A stretch of DNA of 64,000 nt from Stanieria sp. NIES-3757 (GTDB lineage Bacteria; Cyanobacteriota; Cyanobacteriia; Cyanobacteriales; Xenococcaceae): assembly GCA_002355455.1 (NCBI GenBank), contig AP017375.1:1550001-1614000 (forward strand), written 5' to 3'. The translations under genes and the position numbers were made by a program. The notes beneath the pieces were generated by a model. It was not told where the DNA came from. It did no database searches and saw nothing but the letters and a program-made list of their open reading frames with translations. Numbering within the stretch: position 1 is the stretch's first letter; each line of letters starts with the position of its first letter. Positions 43,956-53,523 of the stretch are shown one piece after another.

Positions 43956-44978
43956 TCAGGAATGTTTTTGAATTAATTGACTTGTTTCCCACGTTAAATC
44001 GGCTGCAATCTTTTTTTCCCAAGCCAAAGCTGTACTAACAATTGTATCTAAAGAATTATATTGAGGTTGCCAACCTAAAACTTCACGAATTTTATCCGCA
44101 GCAGCAACTACACAGGCAGGATCTCCAGGTCTTCTTTCTGTCTCAATTACGGTAAAATCTACACCAGAAATCTTTTTGATTTTAGTTAAAACTTCTTTAA
44201 CGCTGTATCCTTGACCATAACCGCAATTAAGAATTTGACTTTCATCATTGGTTTCTAAATAAGCTAAAGCCTTGACATGAGCGATCGCCAAATCTTCTAC
44301 ATGAATATAATCGCGAATTCCTGTTCCATCAGGAGTAGGATAATCAGTACCAAAAATACTTACTGAATTACAACGACCTAAAGCTGCATCGCAACCAACT
44401 TTAATTAAATGAGCAGCTTTTTTACTTGATTGACCAATTTTACCAGAATGATCTGCTCCTGCTACATTGAAATAACGTAAGATTACATATTTAAAATTTG
44501 AAGCTTTACTGTAATCTTGAATAATTCTTTCGCTCATTAATTTGGAACATCCATAAGGATTGACTGGCACAGTGGGCGATGATTCTTTGACTAAATATTC
44601 TTTAGTTTCACCGTAGACAGCAGCAGTACTAGAAAATACAAATTGATTGACACCAAACTCTTGACAGCACTGTAATAAATTTAAAGTATTACGAGTATTA
44701 TTAGCATAATAATTTAGTGGATTTACAATCGATTCTGGTACGGAAATACTTGCTGCAAAATGCAAAACTGCATCAAAATTCTTGGTTCTAAATATTTGAG
44801 ATAAAAGTTGTCTATCGTCAAGATCACCAACAATTAATTCTCCAAAAAGTATTGCTGAGGGAGAACCAGTAGATAGATTATCATAAATGACAATATCATA
44901 ACCAGATTCACCCAATTGTTTAACTGTATGAGAACCAATATATCCTGCACCACCAGTTACTAAAATTTTTTTATTCAT
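43956..44978 (-). CDS. galE: UDP-glucose 4-epimerase
   Basis: 340 residues from MNKKILVTGGAGYIG. The NAD loop GGAGYIG is at 9-15, and the catalytic Tyr-Lys pair sits in PYGCSKLMSE (Tyr142, Lys146) with Ser/Thr in FSSTAAVYG (about 116-123). The C-terminal region RRPGDPACVVA contains the conserved nucleotide-sugar contact. It interconverts UDP-glucose and UDP-galactose for polysaccharide synthesis. The longer frame adds 17 residues with no similarity, so I use the inner ATG. Confidence 0.95.
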   Translation of the reverse strand: MNKKILVTGGAGYIGSHTVKQLGESGYDIVIYDNLSTGSPSAILFGELIVGDLDDRQLLSQIFRTKNFDAVLHFAASISVPESIVNPLNYYANNTRNTLNLLQCCQEFGVNQFVFSSTAAVYGETKEYLVKESSPTVPVNPYGCSKLMSERIIQDYSKASNFKYVILRYFNVAGADHSGKIGQSSKKAAHLIKVGCDAALGRCNSVSIFGTDYPTPDGTGIRDYIHVEDLAIAHVKALAYLETNDESQILNCGYGQGYSVKEVLTKIKKISGVDFTVIETERRPGDPACVVAAADKIREVLGWQPQYNSLDTIVSTALAWEKKIAADLTWETSQLIQKHS

Positions 44979-45234
44979 TGTTTTTAATCCAATTAAATCT
45001 ATTAAAAAATATTTATATTTTACTAACAATATCTTGTGGCAAAGCTCGAAATGTTGAACATTTAGTTAATTATAGTATTACTATTTCAAGCGATCGCTTT
45101 AATTTAGCAAGAGAGATTAGCAGCATAATAAAGTTAGTTTCCTATTAAAAGGATAACTAAAATAAGTACTGGCTAAGACAAGCTACTACAGTTAAACTAA
45201 AGCAGACAACTTTCTCCCGATTGGAGCAACAAAT

Positions 45235-46335
45235 ATGCAATGGCTGGGTAGAAATCATTTGAGTTTTAAAACACAGTCTTTAGTTGCTATAACTGCTATT
45301 TTATTAAGTTTAAGCAATTTTTTAGTACAAGCTCAAGAAGTGCCTTCTGTTGAAAAAAAAACACCTGAAACTAAAGTAAAAACTATTCCTGACCCCACTA
45401 TAATAACTAGTTCTCAATCTTGGCGCCAAGTCGAGTTAGTGCATACTTTACCACAGCATCAAACAGCAGTTGATTCTTTACTTTTTACTCCTGATAGTCA
45501 AATGCTGATTAGTGGTGGAGGTACAAACGATCCAGAGATGAGATTTTGGTCAGTCTCGACAGGAGAAAAATTAACTCAAGTCCGCGCCCAACGTACCGCC
45601 ATCCTTGCAATGGCAATAAGTCGAGATGGTAAAATTTTGATTAGTGGCGGAGAAGATGCGGGCATTAATTTCTGGGATTGGGAAACAGGTAAATATCAAA
45701 CAACTTTGCTATCTCATCAAAATAGCGTCACTGCTTTGGCGATCACACCTGATAATCAAGTTTTAGTTAGTGGTGGCTTAGATGGGATTAAAGTATGGAA
45801 TTTAGCTTATTCTCCTCAACGTCCAATTTATACTTTAGCTGAAATTGGTAATCCTACTAATGCGATCGCTCTCAGTCCTAATGGTTATCTTTTGGCTAGT
45901 GGCAATGGGGATGGCATAGTTAAATTTTGGAATTTGCGGACAGGAACTTTAGTTTCTGAGTTTTCTCCCCATCAAGAAACTATTAGTGGATTAGCCTTTA
46001 CTGAGGATGGTAACAGTTTAATTACGGCTAGTCACGACCGTACTATTAAAATATGGGATTTAGCTTCAGGACAACTGTTAAAAACATTACAAGGACATAC
46101 AGGTATGATTAGAGCGATCGCACTTCATCCCGATGGACAAATGTTAGCTAGTGGTGGCAATGATGGTATTTTTCTGTGGAATTTGCAAAACGGAGAAGTC
46201 ATTACAAAGCTGAAAGATCATCGTAATTGGATCCAGTCTCTAGCTTTTAGTCCGAATGGGAAGTATCTTGCTAGTGGTGGTTTTGACGCAATGGTTAAAA
46301 TTTGGACTGGAGTTGCAAGTATTAATAATCAGTAA
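45235..46335 (+). CDS. Exported WD40-repeat protein
   Basis: 366 residues: a signal peptide (about 1-34, hydrophobic core LVAITAILLSLSNFLVQA, cleavage probably after AQA), a short linker, then seven WD40 repeats from about residue 70 to 360 (units such as DGKILISGGEDAGINFWDW, HDRTIKIWDL and GNDGIFLWNL), enough for one propeller. No enzymatic domain is attached. Its place is periplasm or thylakoid lumen, and it is probably a scaffold. Monocistronic, ATG start with GGAG 10 bases ahead. Confidence 0.9.
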   Translation: MQWLGRNHLSFKTQSLVAITAILLSLSNFLVQAQEVPSVEKKTPETKVKTIPDPTIITSSQSWRQVELVHTLPQHQTAVDSLLFTPDSQMLISGGGTNDPEMRFWSVSTGEKLTQVRAQRTAILAMAISRDGKILISGGEDAGINFWDWETGKYQTTLLSHQNSVTALAITPDNQVLVSGGLDGIKVWNLAYSPQRPIYTLAEIGNPTNAIALSPNGYLLASGNGDGIVKFWNLRTGTLVSEFSPHQETISGLAFTEDGNSLITASHDRTIKIWDLASGQLLKTLQGHTGMIRAIALHPDGQMLASGGNDGIFLWNLQNGEVITKLKDHRNWIQSLAFSPNGKYLASGGFDAMVKIWTGVASINNQ

Positions 46336-46373
46336 TTGGTGCTAAAAACTATTTGCGATAAATAATTATAGTA

Positions 46374-46394
46374 GGGGCGGATTTGCATCGCCCT
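46374..46394. repeat. Short GC-rich palindrome after the WD40 gene
   Basis: GGGGCG-GATTTGCAT-CGCCC, with a GTA lead, in an AT-rich spacer. Similar GTAGGGGCG...CGCCC hairpins are dispersed in cyanobacterial genomes as far as I recall. It could also weakly terminate the WD40 transcript. Confidence 0.5.
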
Positions 46395-46419
46395 TAAATA
46401 GTTGTCTGAAAAGTATAAG

Positions 46420-46707
46420 ATGAGTAATCAAGACCAAATTCATCCCAGAGAAAAAAGCGATCGCGCTGTAATCGATAATTTATTAACCGCAGAACCAGAT
46501 GATTATCATTTAGTAGAATTAGCACGCTTACGAATTCGCTATCATAACTTTCCTGGTGCGCGTGAGATTCAGACGGATTTAGATCGAGTTCTGCAACAAT
46601 GGCAGTTAACTGAAGCCGAATTATATGACAAAACTCGCCAAATTCATGCTTTAGGGCAAGTCTATCGTCGTCGTGTCAAAGATAAAGACCAACAAGATTG
46701 GACTTAA
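46420..46707 (+). CDS. DUF3288-family protein
   Basis: 95 residues from MSNQDQIHPREK. It has the conserved HPREKSDRAVIDNLL start, VELARLRIRYHNFPGAREIQ and the WQLTEAELYDKTRQIHA part that I recognise as DUF3288, a family restricted to cyanobacteria and plastids. All-helical, no known function. A TTG 18 bases upstream would lengthen it, but the ATG fits the family start. Confidence 0.82.
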   Translation: MSNQDQIHPREKSDRAVIDNLLTAEPDDYHLVELARLRIRYHNFPGAREIQTDLDRVLQQWQLTEAELYDKTRQIHALGQVYRRRVKDKDQQDWT

Positions 46708-46802
46708 ATTCTGAAAATAGTTACTAAGACTAGCACATAAAACAGCATTGATCGATACAATAAGAAATTGCTTTAACTACTTCAAAATTCGTAACTACTT
46801 AA

Positions 46803-46827
46803 GGACATTCACTTATCTAAAATGTCC
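46803..46827 (+). promoter_or_regulatory. Hairpin in the valS leader
   Basis: GGACATT (46803-46809) and AATGTCC (46821-46827) form a 7-bp perfect dyad with an 11-base loop, ending 24 bases before the valS ATG. It could be an operator or a leader hairpin. No T-box features (specifier loop, T-box sequence) are visible. Confidence 0.3.
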
Positions 46828-46851
46828 ATGCTGTTAACCCCAGGCTAGTTT

Positions 46852-49584
46852 ATGACCGCAACTACACCAATTCTATCTGCTCAATACGATCCTACTGATA
46901 CCGAAGCCAAATGGCAAAAATACTGGGAAGAACAAGAAGTCTTTAAAGCCGATCCCAATCATTCAGGCGAACCCTATTGTATTGTCATTCCACCACCGAA
47001 TGTTACAGGTAGTCTGCACATGGGACACGCTTTTGAACATTCTTTGATTGATACGCTGATTCGCTATCACAGAATGATCGGACGTAATACCCTCTGGTTA
47101 CCTGGTACGGATCACGCTAGTATTGCGGTGAGTGCTATTTTGGATAATCAGCTAAAAGCGGAAGGGACAACTCGTTACGAAATTGGCAGAGAAACTTATT
47201 TAGCTAAAGCTTGGCAGTGGAAAGAAGAGTCAGGCAGTACTATTCTTAACCAATTAAGAAGAATTGGGGTTTCGGTTGATTGGTCGCGATCGCGATTTAC
47301 GATGGATGAGGGTTTATCTGATGCTGTCAAAAAAGCTTTTATTCAACTCCACGAAGAAGGTTTAATTTATCGGGGTAATTATTTAGTTAATTGGTGTCCT
47401 GCTACTCAGTCGGCAGTTTCGGATCTAGAAGTAGAAAATCAAGAAGTAGATGGACATCTTTGGCATTTCCGCTATCCCCTCAGTGATGGTAGTGGCTATG
47501 TCGAGGTAGCAACAACTCGTCCAGAAACGATGTTGGGTGATACGGGGGTAGCAGTTAATCCTAACGACGATCGCTATAAAAATTTAATTGGTAAGACTTT
47601 AACTCTACCAATTATAGGAAGAGAGATTCCGATTTTTGCGGATAAATTAGTCGATCCTGAATTTGGTACTGGTTGTGTTAAAGTAACTCCCGCCCACGAT
47701 CCGAACGATTTTGAGATGGGACAAAGGCATAACTTGCCCTTCATCAATATCATGAATAAGGACGGTACTCTTAATGAAAATGCAGGAGAGTTTGAGGGAC
47801 AGGATCGCTTTGTTGCCCGTAAAAACGTTGTTAAGAAGTTAGAAGAATTAGGTGTATTAGTTAAGGTAGAAGATTATAAACACAGCGTTCCCTACAGCGA
47901 TCGCGGTAAAGTTCCAGTTGAACCGCTTCTTTCTACTCAATGGTTTGTCAAAATCGAACCTTTAGCAACTAAAGCTTTAGCTTTCTTAGATGAACGAGAT
48001 TCTCCCCATTACGTACCCGATCGCTGGAAAAAAGTCTATCGTGATTGGTTGGTAAAATTAAAGGACTGGTGTATCTCACGTCAGTTGTGGTGGGGTCATC
48101 AAATTCCTGCTTGGTATGTCGTCTCGGAAACAGGGGGCGAGATTACCGATGCTACTCCTTATCTTGTTGCTTACGAGGAATCAGAAGCGCAACAGAAAGC
48201 TATTGCCGAATACGGGGAAAATATTCAATTAGAACAAGATCCTGATGTTCTTGATACCTGGTTTTCTTCTGGTTTATGGCCCTTCTCTACAATGGGTTGG
48301 CCTCAAGAAACCGTCGATCTCAAAACCTATTATCCTACTACTACTCTAGTTACTGGTTTTGATATTATCTTTTTCTGGGTAGCTAGAATGACTATGATGG
48401 CGGGACATTTTACCAATCAAATGCCTTTTCAGGATGTCTATATTCACGGGTTGGTATTGGATGAAAAAGGACAAAAAATGTCCAAATCCAAAAATAATGG
48501 CATCGATCCCTTATTAATGATTGATAAATATGGTGCGGATGCGCTGCGCTACACCTTAATTAAAAAAGTAGCAGGTGCAGGACAAAATATTAGCTTTGAT
48601 TATGACCGCCAAACCGATGAATCATCTTCTGTCGAAGCCTCTCGTAACTTCGCCAACAAGCTTTGGAATGCTGCTAGATTTGTGATGATGAATCTAGACG
48701 GCAAAACACCGCAACAGTTGGGCGAACCAAATTCAGAAAATTTGGAATTATGCGATCGCTGGAGCTTATCTCGTTATCATCAAGTAGTTAAACAAACCAG
48801 AAACTACATCGAAGCTTATGGTTTAGGTGAAGCTGCTAACGAACTCTATGATTTTATTTGGGGTGAATTTTGTGACTGGTATATCGAACTAGTTAAAACT
48901 CGACTTTGGCAAGACAAAACTTCTGAATCTCGTTACATTGCCCAGCAAACCTTAGCTTATGTTTTAGAAGGTATTCTCAAACTCCTTCATCCCTTCATGC
49001 CTCATATTACCGAAGAAATTTGGCAGACTCTCACCCAAGTAGAGGGGAAAAAAGTACTTGCTTTACAAACCTACCCTGAAATTCAAACAATTCTAATTAA
49101 TCCCGAACTAGAGCAAGATTTTGAACTAATTTTTGGTTTGATTCGCACTATTCGTAATTTAAGGGCAGAAGCGGGCATTAAACCAGGAACTAAAATCACT
49201 GTAATCTTACAAACGGAAAATTCTCAAGAAATTCAGACAATTGAATCAGGGAAAACTTACATCCAAGATTTAGCCAAAGTTGAACAACTGAAACTTACTC
49301 CAAGCTTAACAGAAGATCATGGTCAAGCTATTGCTGGTGTAATTGGAACCATTCAAACCTTAATTCCTTTGACAGGTATTGTTGATATTGCTGCACTTCG
49401 TAGTAAATTAGAGAAAAATTTAGCTAAAGTAGAAGCAGAAGTGAAATCTTTATCTGGTCGTTTGAGCAACCCAGGCTTTGTTAATAAAGCACCAGCCGAA
49501 GTAGTCCAAAGAGCAAAAGAAGCCCTGGCAGAAGCAGAAAAACAAGCAGAGATTTTACGAGAACGATTAAACCGTCTGAAGTAA
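46852..49584 (+). CDS. valS: Valyl-tRNA synthetase
   Basis: A 910-residue class I synthetase. HIGH-type motif HMGH is at 56-59 within [21 protein letters not shown] at about 543-547, and the editing domain lies at about 190-350 with [11 protein letters not shown] and [12 protein letters not shown]. The anticodon-binding helical domain is followed by the valine-specific C-terminal coiled coil (about 845-910, [15 protein letters not shown]). It charges tRNA-Val and edits threonine. All expected parts are present. Confidence 0.97.
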   Translation: MTATTPILSAQYDPTDTEAKWQKYWEEQEVFKADPNHSGEPYCIVIPPPNVTGSLHMGHAFEHSLIDTLIRYHRMIGRNTLWLPGTDHASIAVSAILDNQLKAEGTTRYEIGRETYLAKAWQWKEESGSTILNQLRRIGVSVDWSRSRFTMDEGLSDAVKKAFIQLHEEGLIYRGNYLVNWCPATQSAVSDLEVENQEVDGHLWHFRYPLSDGSGYVEVATTRPETMLGDTGVAVNPNDDRYKNLIGKTLTLPIIGREIPIFADKLVDPEFGTGCVKVTPAHDPNDFEMGQRHNLPFINIMNKDGTLNENAGEFEGQDRFVARKNVVKKLEELGVLVKVEDYKHSVPYSDRGKVPVEPLLSTQWFVKIEPLATKALAFLDERDSPHYVPDRWKKVYRDWLVKLKDWCISRQLWWGHQIPAWYVVSETGGEITDATPYLVAYEESEAQQKAIAEYGENIQLEQDPDVLDTWFSSGLWPFSTMGWPQETVDLKTYYPTTTLVTGFDIIFFWVARMTMMAGHFTNQMPFQDVYIHGLVLDEKGQKMSKSKNNGIDPLLMIDKYGADALRYTLIKKVAGAGQNISFDYDRQTDESSSVEASRNFANKLWNAARFVMMNLDGKTPQQLGEPNSENLELCDRWSLSRYHQVVKQTRNYIEAYGLGEAANELYDFIWGEFCDWYIELVKTRLWQDKTSESRYIAQQTLAYVLEGILKLLHPFMPHITEEIWQTLTQVEGKKVLALQTYPEIQTILINPELEQDFELIFGLIRTIRNLRAEAGIKPGTKITVILQTENSQEIQTIESGKTYIQDLAKVEQLKLTPSLTEDHGQAIAGVIGTIQTLIPLTGIVDIAALRSKLEKNLAKVEAEVKSLSGRLSNPGFVNKAPAEVVQRAKEALAEAEKQAEILRERLNRLK

Positions 49585-49669
49585 TTAGGTAGATGGTCAT
49601 TTCTTCCAATCTGTCAATCTTAATTCTAGTATTTCCCCATAACTCTAATGACCAGTGCTTAAAACAGCT

Positions 49670-50107
49670 ATGTTACATTTAGCGCAAATTAGAACCAATC
49701 CTACTTCAGGCGAGATAGAATTACAGTTTCTTGCCCATCAATATTCAGAGCAAACTTGGGAAGTCAATGAACCTTATGTTGTGCCATTAACAGAGAAGTT
49801 ATCTCTAGGCGAAGGAGCATTAGTCTTGGTGGAGTATGGGGAAGAAAAACAAATAATCAATATTTCCAGCGCAACAGATTGGGTTTTAAATCTAGTCAAA
49901 CAATATCTCCATAAAAACTCAATTAATTCTCAGTTTTTGGCAGCAGAACAAGAAAAAATTGAGCAATGGCGACAAGAAATTACGGCTCAAAGTTTAGAGT
50001 TAAACCGCCGTTTTTTGGAAATCGAAACTCGTCGCGAACAACTACAAGAATTAGAGCAAACTCTTAAAGAAAATCGAGAAAATCAATCTAGTAATTCTGG
50101 CTCTTAA
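49670..50107 (+). CDS. Conserved protein of unknown function with C-terminal coiled coil
   Basis: 145 residues from MLHLAQIRTNP; a TTG 15 bases upstream is less likely. The first half is beta-rich (EIELQFLAHQYSEQTW, PYVVPLTEKL, ALVLVEYGEEKQIINI), the second half is one long helix, probably a coiled coil (about 85-140). No family that I can name; no cysteines, signal or membrane segment. It follows valS in the same direction, 86 bases away. The real function is open. Confidence 0.7.
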   Translation: MLHLAQIRTNPTSGEIELQFLAHQYSEQTWEVNEPYVVPLTEKLSLGEGALVLVEYGEEKQIINISSATDWVLNLVKQYLHKNSINSQFLAAEQEKIEQWRQEITAQSLELNRRFLEIETRREQLQELEQTLKENRENQSSNSGS

Positions 50108-50279
50108 TTTCTGCTTTTACTTGGGCTGATTTCAAAAAACTTGAAATAATTTAATATTTTTTGACAAAAATTTATATATAAATAAACTTTAATATTTTTT
50201 TAATGACGAGTCCTTAAGCTTTAGTTAGATTTGAGGAGTAATTGTAATATAAAACACAAAATATAAAATTATTAATTAA

Positions 50280-50522
50280 ATGAACGATTGTCCTTGTTGC
50301 TCCAATCGTTTATTGCGCCATTGGAAAACTAACACTATATTTTGGTATTGTCTTAATTGTCGGCAAGAAATGCCTAATTTTAACTATATTACTAAGAAAA
50401 AACAAATTAAATTATTCTATAGTAGAGTTCCTTTAAAGTTAATTGGTTATTATCAAAAAATACCTCAGGACATTTTACAACAACTATCTTTTTATCAACA
50501 ATATTTTTATAACATTGACTAA
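50280..50522 (+). CDS. Small zinc-ribbon protein
   Basis: 80 residues: a four-cysteine ribbon (CPCC at 4-7 and CLNC at 24-27, spaced by LRHWKTNTIFWY) then a basic stretch and a C-terminal region rich in Tyr, Gln and Leu. It matches no named family I know, but small proteins of this make are found in many cyanobacteria. ATG start just after an AT-rich spacer. pyrD follows 25 bases later. Confidence 0.6.
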   Translation: MNDCPCCSNRLLRHWKTNTIFWYCLNCRQEMPNFNYITKKKQIKLFYSRVPLKLIGYYQKIPQDILQQLSFYQQYFYNID

Positions 50523-50547
50523 GATAACAATGTAATTAATTGCAAGA

Positions 50548-51681
50548 ATGCTAAATTTCGCTAAATCTTTTTATCCTTTACTACTTTTTGCTGCTAAAAA
50601 CGATCCAGAAACTGCTCACCGTCAACTTCTCGATCTACTCAATCAATTGCAAAAATCCGAGCATAGTACTTGGGGAAAGTTAACTTTACAACAATTAGAA
50701 AAATCGTTTTCTTGTCAAAGCGATCGCTTAAAACAACAGCTTTGGGGACTAAATTTTAACAATCCCCTAGGTTTAGCTCCAGGATTCGACAAAGATGGTG
50801 TAGCAGCAGGGGTTTGGTCTAGTTTTGGCTTTGGTTTTGCTGAATTAGGAGCAGTTACTTTTCATGCTCAATCAGGTAATCCTCGTCCTCGTTTGTTTCG
50901 TTTACCATTAGATCACGCTGCCTTAAATCGCATGGGAGCCAATAATTTGGGTGCAGCCGTGATGGCAGATACTTTAGAACAAACTTGGCAAGCAAAACCA
51001 CGTCAAATTCCAATTGGCATCAACTTATGTAAATCCAAAATTACTTCTTTAGAAGCAGCAGCAGGAGATTATTTAGAAAGTTTTTTACTGCTCAATGAGT
51101 TGGCAGATTATTTTGTGGTTAATGTCAGTTCTCCCAATACCCCTGGTTTGCGACAGTTACAAGCAGGGGAGCAACTAGAGCCGATCCTAGCGACTTTACA
51201 AACAGCTAATGAAGCACAAAAACCGATTTTAATTAAAATTGCACCCGATTTAGATTGGGATGCGATCGCGCAAGTAATAGATTTGGTCAAAACCTATCGT
51301 TTGGCCGGAATTGTGGCTACTAATACGACTATCCGCCGTGATGGTTTGAAGACAAGCATTCTTCCTGCAACAGGCAATCATATTAAAGACGAAGCAGGCG
51401 GAATTAGCGGTGTACCAATTAAACAAAGATCGACAGAGGTAATTCGGTTTATTTGGCAGCAAACTGACGGATCGATTCCAATTATTGGTGTAGGTGGTAT
51501 TTTTAATGCTGAAGATGCTTGGGAAAAGATTATTGCTGGTGCTAGTCTGCTACAAGTTTACACGGGTTGGGTTTATGAAGGTCCTTGGTTAGTACCAAAT
51601 GTGTTAAATGGTTTGTTAGCTAAATTAGACCAATATAATTTACCTAATCTTTCAGCAGCAGTGGGATTAGAACATCGGTAA
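50548..51681 (+). CDS. pyrD: Quinone-dependent dihydroorotate dehydrogenase (class 2)
   Basis: 377 residues. The FMN barrel shows [14 protein letters not shown] (about 72-85), [19 protein letters not shown] and the class 2 catalytic Ser in [13 protein letters not shown] (about 191-203). [21 protein letters not shown] and [17 protein letters not shown] close the FMN site. The N-terminal helix (1-35) is the membrane-binding part that takes electrons to quinone. It carries out the fourth step of pyrimidine synthesis. Confidence 0.96.
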   Translation: MLNFAKSFYPLLLFAAKNDPETAHRQLLDLLNQLQKSEHSTWGKLTLQQLEKSFSCQSDRLKQQLWGLNFNNPLGLAPGFDKDGVAAGVWSSFGFGFAELGAVTFHAQSGNPRPRLFRLPLDHAALNRMGANNLGAAVMADTLEQTWQAKPRQIPIGINLCKSKITSLEAAAGDYLESFLLLNELADYFVVNVSSPNTPGLRQLQAGEQLEPILATLQTANEAQKPILIKIAPDLDWDAIAQVIDLVKTYRLAGIVATNTTIRRDGLKTSILPATGNHIKDEAGGISGVPIKQRSTEVIRFIWQQTDGSIPIIGVGGIFNAEDAWEKIIAGASLLQVYTGWVYEGPWLVPNVLNGLLAKLDQYNLPNLSAAVGLEHR

Positions 51682-51811
51682 AAATTAAGTAGAGACATAA
51701 ATATATTTTGATTTTCGAGTTATTGTTTCGTTCTGTTTTAAAACTAGGTTTTGACATGACAGATGAAGAATCTGAGTCTAAGCTGGAGCGAAATTCTATT
51801 TATCTTAGTTT

Positions 51812-52996
51812 ATGAAAGTTATTGGTTTAATAAGCGGTACCTCTGTAGATGGTATTGATGCTGCTTTAGTAGACATTGAGGGAAAAGAAGAAGATTTACA
51901 GGTAAAACTTTTAGCAGGTCATACTTATCCTTATCCCGAAGAACTAAGGAAGGAAATTTTAGCAGTTTGTGGCGGAAAATCTTTATCTGTAGAGCAATTA
52001 GCTCAATTAGATGATGCGATCGCAACTCAATTTGCCCTTGCTGCCCAATCAATTCAAAGCGAACATCCCCAAGCGGAATTAATTGGTTCTCACGGTCAAA
52101 CTGTATTTCATCGACCCCCGATTGCTCAAACCGCTCACGAACCATTTCAACTTGGTTATAGTTTACAACTCGGAAGAGGTGCAGTAATTGCTAATTTAAC
52201 TGGTCTGCCTACTGTTAATAATTTTCGTCAAGCAGATTTGGCGGTAGGAGGACAAGGCGCACCTTTAGTTTCTAAAATCGACGCTTGTTTACTATCCCAC
52301 CCCACTAAATCTAGAGCAATTCAGAATCTTGGTGGAATTGGTAACGTCACTTATCTACCAGCTAATCATGAGTTAAACTGGATTCAACAAGTCTGCGGTT
52401 GGGATACAGGTCCTGGTAATGCACTCTTGGATTTGGCAGTACAACGATTAACAAATGGTCGTCAAACCTATGATCACGATGGTAGTTGGGCTGCTCAAGG
52501 TACTCCGTGTACTAAGTTAGTTTCTCAGTGGTTAAAACAAGATTTTTTTGCTCAACCACCACCGAAATCTACGGGAAGAGAACTATTTGGAGAAGTTTAT
52601 CTAGACCAATGTTGGCAAGACGCTCAAACCGAAAAACTTGAGCTAGCCGACTGGTTAGCGACTTTGACTGAATTAACTGTTGCTTCAATTGCTCACAGTT
52701 ATCGTCATTTCTTACCGCAAATACCTGATGAAGTAATCCTTTGTGGAGGTGGTAGTCGTAATTTTTATCTGAGACAAAGACTGCAAGCTGAGTTAACATC
52801 GACACAGATATTAACTACAGATGAGTTAGACATAAATGGAGATTTTAAAGAAGCGATCGCTTTTGCTGTCTTGGCTTATTGGCGATTCTACTGTTCAATT
52901 CCTGGTAATTTACCTCAAGTCACTGGTGCAACTCAGGCAGCATTATTAGGTGAGGTTAATTATCCAATTACCAATCAGAATAGTTGTTCTGATTAA
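51812..52996 (+). CDS. anmK: Anhydro-N-acetylmuramic acid kinase
   Basis: A 394-residue sugar kinase that converts anhydroMurNAc from cell-wall turnover to MurNAc-6-phosphate. [16 protein letters not shown] (5-20) is the ATP loop, [10 protein letters not shown] (about 93-102) holds a substrate contact, and [26 protein letters not shown] and ILCGGGSRN are the remaining phosphate and substrate motifs. The aspartate in DTGPGN is the catalytic base. Length is normal. A hairpin overlaps the stop codon. Confidence 0.95.
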   Translation: MKVIGLISGTSVDGIDAALVDIEGKEEDLQVKLLAGHTYPYPEELRKEILAVCGGKSLSVEQLAQLDDAIATQFALAAQSIQSEHPQAELIGSHGQTVFHRPPIAQTAHEPFQLGYSLQLGRGAVIANLTGLPTVNNFRQADLAVGGQGAPLVSKIDACLLSHPTKSRAIQNLGGIGNVTYLPANHELNWIQQVCGWDTGPGNALLDLAVQRLTNGRQTYDHDGSWAAQGTPCTKLVSQWLKQDFFAQPPPKSTGRELFGEVYLDQCWQDAQTEKLELADWLATLTELTVASIAHSYRHFLPQIPDEVILCGGGSRNFYLRQRLQAELTSTQILTTDELDINGDFKEAIAFAVLAYWRFYCSIPGNLPQVTGATQAALLGEVNYPITNQNSCSD

Positions 52997-53004
52997 TATT
53001 TTTA
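52973..53004 (+). terminator. Weak hairpin at the end of anmK
   Basis: AATCAGAA (52973-52980) and TTCTGATT (52987-52994) pair perfectly around TAGTTG, followed by AATATTTTTA. It overlaps the last codons of anmK; AT-rich, so only a weak terminator. Confidence 0.4.
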
Positions 53005-53062
53005 ATTCATATTACCACTCAATGAAAAATTTTTAGTTTTTATCTCGTCAAAAAAAATAATT

Positions 53063-53506
53063 GTGACTCATCGTTTTTTATTAGAACCGGGAAGTTGGAG
53101 TTTTGAAGGCTATTGGTTGGAAAAAAATAAAATACCTTCCCAAGTACGAGGAATAACCGTGATCGCCTGGAAACAGGAAAACTGGTTCACTCTGCTTAGT
53201 AAATTTATATTAGGAGATAACTATCAAGACGAAATTGTCCTTCAATATAAAGGGCATCTTGATTCCGAGGGTAAATATTATACTTATGTTCTTCAGCATA
53301 GTCTTTGGGGCAGAGTAGAAGGAGAAGGATCGATTGGGCCAGAATCAATAGTTCAATGTTACTGGTTGATAGGAGCGATACAACGACATACTGGTTTTGA
53401 TACTTTTTATCGTTTGGATGAGCATACTTATCATTTTTCTAGTGGAATTGTAGCTGGTCACCATCTTAAAAATACGATGGAAGGTACTCTCAAACGCCAA
53501 ATTTAA
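53063..53506 (+). CDS. Conserved protein of unknown function before a Ser/Thr kinase
   Basis: A 147-residue protein, beta-strand rich, starting FLLEPGSWSFEGYWLEK and ending FSSGIVAGHHLKNTMEGTLKR, which reads like a lipocalin-type or DUF1579-like small barrel. I cannot name the family with confidence. The start is GTG; an ATG start is not available in frame. It ends 17 bases before the kinase gene, so the two are very likely one operon, possibly ligand or regulator of the kinase, but that is only context. Confidence 0.65.
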   Translation: MTHRFLLEPGSWSFEGYWLEKNKIPSQVRGITVIAWKQENWFTLLSKFILGDNYQDEIVLQYKGHLDSEGKYYTYVLQHSLWGRVEGEGSIGPESIVQCYWLIGAIQRHTGFDTFYRLDEHTYHFSSGIVAGHHLKNTMEGTLKRQI

Positions 53507-53523
53507 ATTTAAATTTTATTTGT

